64,000 nucleotides of DNA, from contig OX637395.1 of the NCBI GenBank assembly GCA_951799425.1, positions 40,601,173-40,665,172 of the forward strand, read 5' to 3'. The notes beneath the pieces were generated by a model that was not told where the DNA came from, did no database searches, and saw only the letters and a program-made list of their open reading frames with translations. Of this stretch, positions 48,300 to 60,904 are shown one piece after another (positions within the stretch are counted from its first letter, which is position 1; every line of letters starts with the position of its first letter). Both the position numbers and the translations under genes were made by a program. The stretch comes from Ilex aquifolium (lineage: Eukaryota > Streptophyta > Magnoliopsida > Aquifoliales > Aquifoliaceae).

Positions 48300-48893
48300 A
48301 AAAAAATATCTTTGAAGATACAATAAACGTGTGGCTGAAATTGTTCATAATATATATGTCAAGTATGTGCGTTTACTTTTCAACAGTTGGTTTGAAGCAA
48401 AAGTGGAAGAGAAGAAAGTCACCAAACACTGATGTTAATGTTGAAAATTCTATGTATTATTAAGCTTTATTGGGTTCCTTTCATCTAGAGTACTATCAGG
48501 TTCAACCAACGTATTTAAAGGTGTGGAAAGATTTTCGTGATTGACGGGATAAAATCATTTGAAATATGCCTGGAAAAAAGGTTTTATGGGGCATGAATAC
48601 AGATATAGAATATGAGTACGATATGATATGAATAAAATAATGTGACAAAATTTTAAAAAGTAATATATGACGAGCTAGGATACGTCTATGTACTAGGGGT
48701 GGATAACTCGTGTCTGAAGGTACGATGTAATGTAAGTGAGAAGTGATGAATTTAAGGGGAAATTCAATGTGAATGGTTTTGACGAGAGATTTTGGTAGCC
48801 GTTAGATGAGTCTATTTGAGATGTGTGAATGAACTTATTGAATCCTGTCTTGTTTTATATTATAAATATACGGTAGGATGGATGTGTTATCAC
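48300..48893. repeat. Duplicated upstream block of methylesterase B
   Basis: Closely similar to 62970-63395 (upstream of copy D), and related to 41885-42360 and 58130-58640. It contains CAACAGTTGGTTTGAAGC, AAAGGTGTGGAAAGATTTTC and GGTAGGATGGATGTGTTATC. It represents the non-coding part of the tandem unit. Confidence 0.8.
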
Positions 48894-48901
48894 TTATTAG
48901 C

Positions 48902-49494
48902 TAGGGGTTCAGCTGGGGCAGGTTGGACGGGTTGAGAGGTCAACCTTAGTCCAACCCTAAGTATATAATCTTCAACTCTAACCCTACCTCAATCGAAGGT
49001 ACTCAACTCGAGTATTATCCGAGTTTAATTCGGATGGACTCGGGTTAAATTCGGGTTACTTAATTCGGGCTAATTTCGAATTAAAAATCAGGTTGAGCTC
49101 AAGTTACTTAATTTGGGTTGATAAAAGAAGGAGAAATGAGTTGAGTGACGAGTGAGAGAAAGAGGCTGAGAGTCTTAGACGACTCAAACGAGTGACGAAT
49201 GAGAGATGGATTTGAGAGTGATGGAGGCACAGAGGTGAAGACTTGAAATGAAGTGAAGAGTGAAGATAAATACTAATCCTAGTTAAATATATTTATATAT
49301 TTATGTATATTCGGGTTTAACCCGATTTAATATTCGGGTTGAACCCGACAACCCGAGACTTGCCCGAATTTAATTCAGGTTGAGATTTTTTTACCCAGGC
49401 CCAACCCAAGTATTAAAAATTCTAACCCAAGCCCAATTTTTTTCGGATTGGGCTCAGGTTGAATTCGAGTTGGCCCGCTTAAGTTACACCCCTA
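48902..49494. mobile_element. hAT-type non-autonomous element (593 bp) with exact 8-bp target duplication
   Basis: The left end TAGGGGTTCAGCTGG and right end (reverse-complement) TAGGGGTGTAACTTAAG are inverted. Both sides carry TTATTAGC (48894-48901 and 49495-49502). The paralogous block at about 59215-59225 reads TTATTAGTATTCTAGG without the element, an empty site. A truncated copy lies at 63405-63614. The interior has many GGGTT/AACCC words and no transposase. Confidence 0.85.
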
Positions 49495-49502
49495 TTATTA
49501 GC

Positions 49503-49996
49503 ATTCTAGGTATACGAGGGATTAAGCGATAAAACACAGGTTAAACTAAAATAATTTATTTTGTTGACATAGAATTTGTTTATTAGTTTTTGGAATTCAG
49601 TCACGTTTCGAGAGTCTCAATTTTTACTTAACATTTAATCACTAGACTTCATTTGTTTTGAAATAAGTTATAAAAACTCATTATCCAGGCCAAAAAATTA
49701 TAAAGAATTAATAAATCTTGTGACACATGTGAAGTACGTTCAAATGAATATCTTGTAACAATCAACCATGAACCCCTATTCGTATGATTCATGTTTTTTA
49801 TATAAGTTACTTCACTAAGTCTAAGACGAATTAATCTACTGTAGAGATTCACATACTCAAAATATCTAACAAATATCCAACAATAATAAATATTTTATTA
49901 ATAATTCGATATGTGAGGAGAGTATCTAATACATATTCTTGAACTTTAATATTCATATTTATAAATTTTTAATTCTATTTTTTTTTCAATTTGAGA
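49503..49996. repeat. Duplicated spacer block (pair with 59222-59712)
   Basis: The block runs from ATTCTAGGTATACGAGGG to TTTCAATTTGAGA. It is nearly identical to the later copy, apart from small indels. No coding content. Confidence 0.8.
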
Positions 49997-50005
49997 GTGA
50001 GAGCA

Positions 50006-52282
50006 TAGTTTTAAAACCCGGTCCGGACATCAACCCGGTGAAGGGACCGGGTCAATGGGTCACTGGTTCAACCGTTGGGTCACTGGTCGGACCGGTAATA
50101 TAATAAAAAATTAAAAAATAATTATAAATAATAATAAATAGGCTAAAAAATCACAATAATTATAAAAATAACATCAAACATGTAAAATTAAGTAGAAAAA
50201 AATCATCAAACATGTATCTAATTTCAATGTATTCAATTTTCAATACAACTTGTAAAGTTAAGTAGAGAAAAATACCTCTATTGAAGTTCAAGACTCCAAG
50301 TCTAAGTCCAACTATTCGACAATGTATCAACCTAAGCATAATTCATGTAATTTGCACTCCTCAAAGTTCAAACTTCATACCCAAACTGTAATACGCAAGA
50401 CACATGAAAACAAAACAAAGCACATGAGCATAGCATAAAGACTCAAATAAACGAAACTGGAAATAAATTATCCAACCACGGCTTAGTTCCACTTGAAAAT
50501 ACAAATATTACCACTACTAAGATACAAAAAAAAAATAGATCAGATTTGATACCAATATGAATTTGATTAGTGTGATTTAAATTTATTTTTTTGATCAATA
50601 GTCCTAATATACTCCAGATCTTCCGCAGCTATCAAGTACTTCAGATTGATGCCAATGGTTGGTTAAGACTAAAAAATCTATAATCTATTCATTCCTTGAT
50701 AGATTGATCATACTTGTATTTATACTTCTCATTTATAGTAATATGAATCATTTATAACATATTGAGAGAGAGAGGAATCTACCTCATGAGATATGAATCA
50801 TGTGACAATGAAATTCATGAGATATTTAAATTGACTGTCTTATATCGAGTTTGGATTTCATTCCATTGATCAAAGGGGGAGAGAGAGATAGAGAGAGAGG
50901 AAAACAAAACTCACTGGTCACATGACTGGAGTCGCTGCTGGAGTCGCTGTTGGTGGAGGCGAGCTGGTCTGATCGCTGCTGCTCTGGAGGCGAGGTGGTG
51001 GGTGGTCAGTCGTTGGGTTGGTGGTGGAGGCGAGGCTGTGCGACTGGAGTCTGGATCGATTTAGTTTAGGGCAACAAACAAAAAGAGATAAAACAAAGGG
51101 AGAATTACATCTAGAGCCCTGAGGTTTGTCACTTAATCACTCAGATCCCCTGATATTTGAAATATTACACATAGACCCTCTGAGTTTTGTGCGCGCGTAA
51201 CACTTAGACCCCTGCTGTAAATATATCCGTTAATAAATTATATTTAGACCCCCTGAAGTTTGTAGGTATATAATACTTAGACCCCTTAAGTTTAAAATAT
51301 TATACTTAAACGAAAAATACTCCAATTAAAGATAAAAATATTAAATATTTTAAATTTTACAACCAAAATTCATATTCTATTGTATCATTATTGAAATAAA
51401 ATCAAAAATAAAAATTCAATTTTTTTTTTAAAAAATCGTAATTAGTATACAATTATATTGTCTATTGGAATTTATTTTGGTCGTTTAAATGACAAAATTA
51501 AAATACTAAACTACCCCAATTAAAGCTAAAAGATATTGTGTTCATTACAATTTGACTCATTGTTTAATTTTTTAGTTTTATTCTAATAGATAGTATAATT
51601 ATATACTAATTATGATTTTTTTTTAAAATTAGACTTTTATTTTTGATTTTATTTCAATAAATGACATAATAGAACATGAATTTTGGATGTAAAATTTATG
51701 TTTTATTATAAATGACTTAGACCCCTTATTTGATTTTTTAGTTTTATTCCAATAGATAGTATAATTGTATATTAATTACAATTTTTTAAGAAAAAATTAA
51801 ATTTTTAATTTTAATTTTATTTCAATAAATCATACAATAGAACTTGAATTTTGGTTGTAAAATTTAAAATATTTGATATTCTATTTTTAATTAGAGTATT
51901 TTTTGTCTAAGTATAATATTTTAAACTTAAGGGGTTTAAGTATAATTTATTAACAGATTTATTTACAGCAGGGATCTAAGTGTTATGCACGTACAAACCT
52001 CAGGGGGTCTGTATGTAATATTTTAAATGTAAGAGGTCTAAGTGATTAAGTGACAAACTTCAGGGGGTCTGAATGTAATTCTCCCTAAAACAAAAGGGGA
52101 AAAAAATCTCAGATTTATGCAATGAAAATAAACCGCCCGGTTCTCACGGTTTCACCGGTTTTTTACCGGTTCACCGGGTTCTATACATAAACAGTTTTTT
52201 ATTAGAACCGGCCCAGTTATGGGACCTGTTCACCGATTCTCCAGGTTGACCCGCCGGGCCGGACCGGGTTTTAAAACACTAA
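50006..52282. mobile_element. Mutator-like non-autonomous element (TAGTTTTAAAACCCGG ends) with a nested insertion
   Basis: The left end TAGTTTTAAAACCCGGTCCGG-like sequence is mirrored at the right end by CCGGACCGGGTTTTAAAAC, with further AACCGG/CCGGTT words inside both ends. Flanks GTGAGAGCA (49997-50005) and GTGAAAGTG (52283-52291) resemble a 9-bp duplication with three transitions. The paralogous spacer at ~59713 reads GAGAGTGAAAGTGC uninterrupted, supporting insertion. Its interior is interrupted by another element at 51098-52085. No transposase frame was found. Confidence 0.6.
51098..52085. mobile_element. Long-TIR Mutator-type foldback element (988 bp) with exact 9-bp target duplication
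   Basis: It begins GGGAGAATTACAT and ends ATGTAATTCTCCC. The first ~145 bp match the reverse complement of the last ~145 bp, including GTTTGTCACTTAATCACT and CCTGCTGTAAATA, and the similarity continues more weakly toward the centre. It is flanked by TAAAACAAA at 51089-51097 and 52086-52094. The middle (51580-51850) contains extra tandem copies of arm sequence. It has no coding capacity. Confidence 0.85.
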
Positions 52283-52686
52283 GTGAAAGTGCTTAAGGGC
52301 GTACCCACGCCCACGCCCACACCATATCTAGTTTATCATATCTTCATGAGTGGTTTTTCTCTTAAGGGCGTACACAATATACGAGATTCCATCTATTGCG
52401 GGGTTTGAGAAAGGTTAAATGTACATAATCTTACTCCTGTAAATAGAGAGATTGTTTCCGTAACTTATAACCGTGACCTCCAAATTACAATAGAACAGTC
52501 TTATCGTTTCAACAAAAAAAAAAGAGCAACAAACTCTTACTTTGATATTACAATTTATTTCATACTTGTCACTAATGCTTGGAATGCAATCTTGTAAACA
52601 TCCTCTTATGCCATACTAGACTTTGATATTCCAATTTATTTGAGAAAAATTGATTTTATTTTGTGTAAACTAGGAATATATAGTAA

Positions 52687-54212
52687 TCAAACATACTTCT
52701 CAGCAATGTCTTGGAGATGAACCGATAACTCGATTGGTTTACCCATCATAACCATGTGATCGGATCCGGTCATCTTTCTGACTTCAGTGGGAGGGTTCCT
52801 CTCAATCATCCATTGCTGGAAATCCATCTTTATCAATTGATCTTCACTAGTCATGATAAAAACTCTGTTAACCGAACCATATTTTTCGCCCGTTAGCACT
52901 AGCTCCTTCGATAGGTCTTTATTACTATACAAACGTATCGGTCTCAGCAACGTGGTTGCCAGTGTTAAATCCTGTGACAAACGTGTCAAACATGATTAGA
53001 GCTCTGAAATAGACAAATGGATGGAAATATTCATGATTTTATCAAATAACGTTTCGGGAAACTGAGGCGTTACAACGCAATCGTATTCACCTTGTGGACT
53101 TTGATGGTTGAGAAATTGCTTACAATGAAATTTTGTACCAAGGGCAAGGAAATAAATTTCGTTTCGAAACGTCCGAAACATTTTCGTTTTCATAGAAATC
53201 GAAACGAATCATTGATTGAATATTAAAATTCCTATGTTTCGAAATGTTTCAATAGGTTTCAAGGCGTTTTGACATGTTTTGACCTATGATTCTGTATGTT
53301 TTGACTAATGTTTTGGAAACAATTTTTAAATTTTTTCTTTATTTCTATCTTGTTTTCAAAACATTACCGAAACATTTCCGTTTTTAAGCTCACTAAAACT
53401 ATGCACTGAAACGGAATTTTGATCATTGACCAAGAATTATGAGTGACTCTTTATTTGTTTAGCAGTTTTGTTCTGCTTACCTCAATGGGGCTGAGCTGAT
53501 ACAAATTTGTTGCTGAGAACAAGGGGCCGAATAGCAAGGCGGTTGGAGGGTTATTAGGTCCATCACCATATGTGTAACGAGTGTCCAGCGGAGGACCTTG
53601 TCTTCTCATCCTCTGAAAAATGTCCAAGAAGAAGAAGAAATTTCAACCAATGACTATTAGAGTTGTCAATGGGCCGTGTTGTGTCGTGTTAAAATTTGTA
53701 TAGTCAAGTTCATGTCATGTATATAAGTCAGAGTTGTCAATACCTCTTGCTCAAGGGTGGAAATATTGAGAGTTGGGCCAGGCGTTAAAGCAGTGACAAA
53801 AACAGCAACAGAAATTTTCTCTGGAAACCTCTCCATGGCTTGAGAAATCGCCCAGCCGCCAAGGCTGTGATCGACAAGTACTACCTTCTGATGCTGGGGA
53901 AGAGCAGCCATGAAGTCCGACAAACGACCAACATAGTCGGATACCGACGGAATATCATTCAACTTCCTTGGATCAATCCCAGAAGCTGCCAAGTCAAGAG
54001 CTGTGACAGTGTGTCCTAATGATCTTAGCAGTGGCACTACCCTGTACCAAGACCAGGCTCCATGGCATGCCCCCATGAACCAACACAAAGTGCTTGCTCT
54101 TGCTCTTAGCCTTAGCCTGAGGCCATGGTGTTTCTGAATTTGTTGGATTCACAATTTGGAAGAGAAAGATGAGAACATAAATGAATACCAAAAGCTTCTT
54201 TCTTTCCTTCAT
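52687..54212 (-). pseudogene. Methylesterase copy C, frameshifted in exon 1
   Basis: The exons correspond to 54212-53744, 53612-53481 and 52971-52687. Exon 1 is 469 bp rather than 468. An extra C in a C-run near 54068-54074 shifts the frame just after FVLVHGG, inside the conserved HG(A/G)CHGAW region, so the signal-like N-terminus and the catalytic domain lie in different frames. Downstream, the nucleophile motif reads VDHSLGG instead of VGHSLGG, a second unusual change. Exons 2 and 3 stay open and keep TSEDQ and SDHMVMM. The splice sites and TATA box are intact, so the loss is probably recent, or a homopolymer sequencing error. Confidence 0.8.
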
Positions 54213-54271
54213 CTTTTTAGTCTCTTGTTCAAGAGTACTCACAAAGTACACACATTAATTTACCAACACTA

Positions 54272-54279
54272 ATTATATA
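54272..54279 (-). promoter_or_regulatory. TATA box of methylesterase copy C
   Basis: TATATAAT is in the same position and context as in copies A, B and D, so transcription may continue despite the coding defect. Confidence 0.6.
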
Positions 54280-54445
54280 GCCTACAGAAGCTGTCGATTT
54301 CGAAATTAACTTTTTTTGATGTATAATTTATAATTTTAAAAGACATTATTGATCACAGGTATCTGTGATCGTTAATAATATTTCTTTGAGCAGTTACAAC
54401 TTTTCAAAATTGTAACTTTACTTATAAAAAATAGTAATCGGAAGT

Positions 54446-55555
54446 ATTGAATTAAGGATGTTTTCAGTTTGAGAGAGACAGAAATTGAGAGTTAATTGGA
54501 GGGGGAGAGAGCCACAATGAGTTGGTGTCCGAGCATAAAGATAAGAGAAAAAGAAAAAAAAAAGGGGGAGGAAGGAGAAGTGGTGTGTTTGGATCCATGT
54601 TTAATATTGTTCAAATAAGGAATAATATTGTTTGGATGGAGGGATTAGTGTAAAATACCAAAAAAGTCCCTTAACACTCCTCGTGTGACACAGACACATT
54701 ATATTTTTGGGAAATGCTATTTGAACCTAATTTTGGGACCTTATTTAGAGACCTAATGATGTACAACCATTGGATTGGTTGTGGACTCCATCTAACATTG
54801 GAACTCACAACTAATCCAATGGTTGCATTGAAGCCACATCATTAGGTCCCCAAATAAGGTCACAAAATAAGGTCCCAGTAGCATTGCTCTATATTTTTTG
54901 TCTATTATTTAAATCACAAGTTCGTGTTGAGGACTATATTGGTCTAATGTGTAATTTTAAAAATTAAATTGACGAAATTAAAACTTTAAGGACACAAGTT
55001 CAACTAATAATAAACCTCATGGACTATTTGTACAATTTATCCTAAAAATTACTTTTAATACTTCTATTTTCTTTTTACTTTAATTACCAATCTATCTAAT
55101 TTTACGCCTTGTATTTTGAAATACGCATTTATAAAAGTGCTAGCAATGCACCCACGTGCATTGAACATGAATAATTTTTTAGTACAAAATATTAATAAAA
55201 AAATTAGGTATATGTGTACCTAAATGAAATATCATCTAAAGTTTATCAAAATTATTTTTTTATCGCTCGTGCTATACTATAGAATTTGGAAAATTTTGTT
55301 TGTTTCCAACGATTCGTTGTTCTAACTATAAGAAAAAAAATAAAAATAATTCATGTGATTAAGTTTCAACTTATAATTCTTTGAATAAAGTAAAAATAAC
55401 TGTTAATATTCTAATCAATGCTTACTATAATTAGGAGTTAGTTAGGTCAATAGGGGATAAAATATAGGGTTAATATCACTTTTGGTTCTAAAGTATGCGT
55501 ATTTTGTCAATTTAGTCCTCAATGTATGCATTTTATCAATTTGATCCCTAAAATA
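54446..55555. repeat. Duplicated spacer block (pair with 45303-46200)
   Basis: It runs from GTATTGAATTAAGGATG through AAGTGCTAGCAATGCACCC to GTATGCGTATTTTGTCA. Apart from the MITE at 54709-54889 the two blocks differ by only scattered bases over about 900 bp, indicating a recent segmental duplication with copies A and C. Confidence 0.85.
54709..54889. mobile_element. 181-bp Mutator-type MITE with exact 9-bp target duplication
   Basis: Inverted ends of about 50 bp: the left begins GGGAAATGCTA, the right, reverse-complemented, begins GAGCAATGCTA, and both contain GACCTTATTT and GACCTAATGATGT. Flanks TATATTTTT occur at 54700-54708 and 54890-54898. The paralogous block near 45553 has one uninterrupted TATATTTTT, an empty site. 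The core is a second palindrome around CAACCATTGGATTGGTTG. Confidence 0.88.
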
Positions 55556-57644
55556 TTTAATTATTGTTTAAATGATCTTTAACCGCCAGATACATTAAGT
55601 TTTTTGACGGAAGTGACCACGTCTCATTCCTTCAAATAGTATCACATGACCAATACGTGATCACTTCTGTCAAAAACTTAACAGATTGTTTGTGTATGAA
55701 TCATTTAAACATTAACTAAATACTTTAGGGAATAAATTGACAAAATTAATACAATGATAATTAAACTGATAAAACATGCATATTTTAGTAACTAAAAATT
55801 CTAGCAACTCTAAAATATAATATACTATTCTATGATATATATTTTAAAAGAATAATAAAATTATAAAATTGAAATTTTAATTAAAAATACATTATAATAT
55901 ATTTTATATAAACTCTTAATAAAACATGAAAAATTTATTGTGATTGAATAATTATATTGATTTAGCATAAATTATTTTTAAAAAATTAAGTAAAATATTG
56001 TTTTTATCTTAAAAATAAAATGGTTGAAATGTTTGATGAAAAAAATATACATATGTAGGCAAATGTTATCTTTATATTTGAAATGAGTAATGTTAGATTG
56101 ATAAAATTTTAGATGATTTTTTTGAATATTTTATTAAAAACTATAATTATGCATTTATTTTTAATGGTAACATAGTCAATTAAAAAGTTTTATAGGTACT
56201 GATATTTACATATAGGGAATTAATAGAGATGTTATGGGTAATTTAGAGATTTAAACACATAAGTATATGATGATAATTTAGATATTTAACTATGGAAGGA
56301 TAGTGTAGTATTTAAAATTATTTATAAGAATAAAATAATAAATCAAAAGTTTTTTCATTATAAAGTATTTATTAGTATTATAGATATAGATAAAAAAAAT
56401 ACACACACACGCACATATAATATATATGTATGCATAATGTTATCTTTATATTTGAAAAGAGTAATAATCTATTGATGAGTTTTTAAAAAAAATTTAAATA
56501 CTGTATTGAAAACTATAATGATACATTTAGATATTGATATTAATTCATTGAGAATGGAGAATTAAAATAGATGTTAAGGGGTAATTTAGAGATTTAAATA
56601 CATAAGATGTGAATGTTATTTAGATATTTATCTATGAAAAGATAGTGTGACATTATAAAATTTTTTATAAAGATAAAATAATGAATTAATTTTTTTTTCA
56701 TTTAATGTACTTTTATTAGTAGTATAGATAACAATGACTAAGATTAATCTAATAAAAAATACTCCTTGGATCAAATTAATCGTAGTTCTTGCATTAAAAG
56801 GGACTTAAAACTCACAATTAATGTAATGGTTGTAATGAATTAGGTCCCTCGTGAACTTTCCAAATTAGGTATCTATAGTATTGCTCTGATATATTTTTCA
56901 TCAATTTTATCTAACAGTACAAAATTCATTCTAAAAAAAACTCGTCCAAAAACATCATATTCACTATTGGGACCCTCGATGCTAAACTATTCAATTAACA
57001 CTTCCTAACGTCAGACAAATCTCATTAATCTACATCTACCTCTATCTTATTTTCTCTTTTTGCCGTAGTGGGGTTATGGTGATGAGTTAACTTTTTTTTA
57101 AGTCAGTAATTATGATTCAAATTGAATATTTTGTTGTGGATGGAAACCTCTTTGGTCATATCGCAGGGAGTTGCTACGCTGAACGTCCCATACCAACTTT
57201 TTAAAAATAAAAAAGAGCAACTATGACTTAAGAGTGGGAGTGGGAGTGGGAGTGGGAGTGGGAGTGGGCATGCGCGTGGCCGTGGCCGTGGCAAATACGA
57301 TAATATATAAAAGGAAGAAAAGGTACGAGTATTAATCTACTAACCTTAGGTTTCCAACCCATGCCCTCAGGACACGTGGTGGGACGGGCGCTTCAGGATT
57401 GGCATTGGGCCGAACTCATTTATCCTGAGCTAACCTCTAGCTGAATTGGATTGGGGCTGAGCTGGACTTCAAGCATTTTGGTACTATTGGGCTTTACCAT
57501 TTGGGCGCGGTCCATTCTACTCTTGTCGTGGACAGGCTGCTGCGAGCGATTCATTTGGGTCACTGTGTAAGTAGAGGCCTCATGGACTTATTGGACTTTT
57601 GATTATGGCGTCACATACCCAAAATCCCATAATTAACAGATATC
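55556..57644. other. AT-rich intergenic DNA
   Basis: No gene was recognised. It contains a CA/AT microsatellite near 56400-56430, two related ~200-bp stretches (around 56090-56360 and 56450-56700) that look like diverged tandem copies, a possible decayed MITE relative at 56760-56890 ending TAGTATTGCTC, and a (GTGGGA)n run at 57235-57268. The last 300 bp (57350-57640) are less AT-rich but show no open frame. Confidence 0.55.
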
Positions 57645-58640
57645 ACATGATATAAGAGGGAAATGTTACGATATTGTTTGCGATATCGTATCGAAAATTA
57701 TAATTTTTTAATGTTAACTTATAATTTTTTTGATGTATAATTTATAATTTTAAAAGACATTATTGATCATAGGTATCTGTAATCGTTAATAATCTTCCTT
57801 TGAACAGTTACACTTTCTCAAAATTGTAACATTACCTATAAAAAATGGTAATTGGAAGACGGTACTAAAAATAATTTTTTTGATGTATAATTTATAAAAT
57901 TTAAAATAAATTTTAATTGACTTGAATTTTATGTAGAAAAATTATTTGGTATTTATGTAGTGGTAATTTTGGTATTTTGGATGATTTTTTTTTTTGTTAC
58001 AGATGGTGGTTAATGGTAGGTGTGTTTAAATATAAACTACAAGAGGTATCAGTGATATTTTAGATAATAAAAAAAATATCTTTAAATATATAGTAAATTA
58101 GTAGGGGTGTGGGTGAAAATTTTCCTAATATATATGTCTAAGTATGTGCGTATACTTTTCAGGCAACAGTTGGTTTGAAGCAAAAGTGGAAGAGAAGAAA
58201 GTTACCAAACACAAGAAGACATATTAGTCTTCAGAGCAATGATGTTGATGTTGAAAATTCTATGTATTATTAAGCTTTATTGGGTTCATTTCATCTAGCG
58301 TACTATCTGGTTCAACCAACGTTTTTAAAGGTATGGAAAGATTTTCGTTATTGATGGGTTCTTTTCATCTAGTGTACTATCTGGTTCAACCAACGTTTTT
58401 AAAGGTATGGAAAGATTTTCGTTGTTGACGAGATAAAATCATTTGGATTAGCTAAGATATGTCTATGTACTTAGGGTGAGCAATCTGTGTTTGAAGGTAC
58501 GATACAATATAAATAAGAAATGATGAATTTAGGGGGGAGAATTCAGTGATGAATGATTTTGAAAAAGATGTTGTGATCATTGGATGAGTTTATTTGAGAT
58601 ATGTGAATGGATTTATTGAATTTTGTCTTGTTTTATATTA
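57645..58640. repeat. Duplicated block (pair with 41395-42360), with internal 74-bp tandem duplication
   Basis: It follows the copy at 41395 closely from GATATAAGAGGGAAATG onward. Within it, about 58285-58433 is a tandem pair with a 74-bp period (TCATCTAG...GATTTTCGTT) not present in the other copies. Confidence 0.8.
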
Positions 58641-58726
58641 TAGATATACTAGTTATTGTCTGTGCTTGAAGGCACAGTGTAATAAAAAATAGTAAATAAT
58701 AAACATATTTGTATTCATATCCAAAA

Positions 58727-59212
58727 TCAAATCACAAACATAGAAAAGAGATAAAAGAATTTAAGTATCGGTTTGTAGTGGGGGTGAGAGGTGGTGGGCG
58801 GCAGTGGTGGTAGTAAGAGACGGTGATGGTTGTGGTGGGTGGCAATGACTGTAGTGGCGGCGGCGGCGATGGTGGTGGTGATGATGGTGGTGGTGGTGGC
58901 AGTGGTGGCGGCGACGGCCGTGGTGGTGGTGGGGTAGAGGTAGTGATGGGGCGGTTTCAAACACTATTATTTTTTTTAAAGTATTTATGAAAAATAATTT
59001 TTAGAAGTTCTTTTAAAAAATCACTCCAAACACACCCTTAGAGTCCTATTTTTCCTATTAAATTTAGGGTGTTAATATTAGCCGTTAAGATTAACTTTAA
59101 AGTAAAATTTAAAACGATCTCAACCGCGAATAGCAAAAGTCATTTTGTTTATCTTTTGAGATTTGAATTGTAAGCTACTTTATTATATAGATGGTAGGAT
59201 AGATGTGTTATC
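58727..59212. repeat. Dispersed repeat with short GGT-rich core (arm 2) and empty retrotransposon site
   Basis: The same arms as at 32579-33556 surround a core of only ~170 bp (58785-58950). The right arm continues without interruption through GTGTTAATATTAGCC and AACGATCTCAACCGCGAA. It is therefore the uninserted counterpart of the site occupied by the Gag-only retrotransposon. Confidence 0.8.
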
Positions 59213-60900
59213 ATTTATTAGTATTCTAGGTATATGAGGGATTAAGCGATAAAACACATGTTAAACTAAAATAATTTATTTTGTTGACATAAAATTTGTT
59301 TAATACTTTTTGGAATTCAGTCACACTTCGAGAGTTTTCAATTTTTACTTAACATTTAATCAATAGACTTCATTTGTTTTGAAATAAGTCATAAAAACTC
59401 ATTATCCAGGCCAAAAAAAATTATAAAAAATTAATAAAACTTGTGACACATGTGAAGTCCGTTCAAATGAATATCTTGGAACAAGGAACCCCTATTCGTA
59501 TGATTCATGTTTTTTATATAAGTTACCTCACTAAGTATAAGACGAATTAATCTACTGTAGAGATTCACATACTTGAAATATATCTGACAAATATCCAACA
59601 ATAATAAATATTTTATTAATAATTTGATATGTGAGGAGAGTATCTAATACATATTCTTGAACTTTAATATTCATATTTATAAATTTTTATTCTATTTTTT
59701 TTTTCAATTTGAGAGTGAAAGTGCTTGTAATTCTTCTTCAATTGACTTTTATTATTTTGCAATAACTCATCTTTATGTTTATTCGACTATTGATTGTAGT
59801 GTTTATTATGTATCAATCGATTTTCATTATTTTTATTATGTTTAATTCTTAAATTTTAGTTTATTTACTTTACTATTCCAATATCCAAATGATAATGTTT
59901 GAAAGATAGTCTATCGTGGAAATTTAATGGTCAACGAGTGAATAACTAATAGCTTTTAATCATAAAATAACAATTAACCTCACTTTTTTAAAACGGTGGT
60001 AATTAGTCATTTTTCTATATATATACAATAATCAAATATACATCGGTTTCTTACTCTTTTATATGTAAATGAATTAATTTAGGGTAAATTACATTGATAC
60101 TCCTTGTAGATTGGTCTAATTACAAAGACGCTCCCTCAGTTTTCTGAAATGTCACTGGCACCCCTTGTCAGAATTTGTCGGATAACGTCGTTAACAAAAA
60201 TATCAATTTTACATACTTAGCCCTTAATATAATATTACCAAACTATTTTTTAACCAAATCATGGTTTAACAAAACCCTCTTTTAACCTCACCTATATAGA
60301 GTGGGAAACCTAGTTATGAAAATCTGAATAGTCGTAAGCCAATCTCCTATTCCTCTTCTCCAACTGAGCTTCTCTTCGAAAGAGAATGAAACAACATGAC
60401 CTTATTTCTCCACCGACTAAGCCCTAATCCACATAAAATACGAGAAGGCTATCAAAGAAGAAATTCAAGGGAAGACGAACAATCCTCCTTTGTTGTTTGT
60501 CACACAAGGGAGTTGAGGTTAGTCATGGTTTCATACTAATCAGGGCTTTTGGATTAGAGCATATAAAACTAAGGCATTTGTGAAATTTATTATTTTCTAT
60601 AAAAAAAACATTACCGTGAAAAAACATGATAATGAAATTAGGGCTTTTACAAATTAAATTCTGTTGTGTTTTCCGTGACACTTGTTGTTTTCTTCAAATT
60701 TGTTGACCCTTTCCATCATTAACATAATAATTTTCTGCTGGAAAATACTTTCCCTTTGCATGCCTACAGTAATTCCAACCCAAGAATCTCATACATTACA
60801 CAAAGTCTTCATAATATTTTCAACAACCGTCAATTGGTGGGCCCTACCACTAGCAAAGACTTCAAGTCTTCTTCTGCAAATAGCAAGGTAAGAATTGCTT
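59213..60900. other. Spacer before the transposase remnant
   Basis: 59222-59712 pairs with 49503-49996. 60070-60240 resembles one arm of a Mutator-type terminal repeat (GGGTAAATTACATTGATACTCC, CACTGGCACCCCTTGTC), possibly the left end of the transposase-bearing element that follows. 60300-60900 has short frames without recognised domains. Confidence 0.55.
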
Positions 60901-60904
60901 CCAA

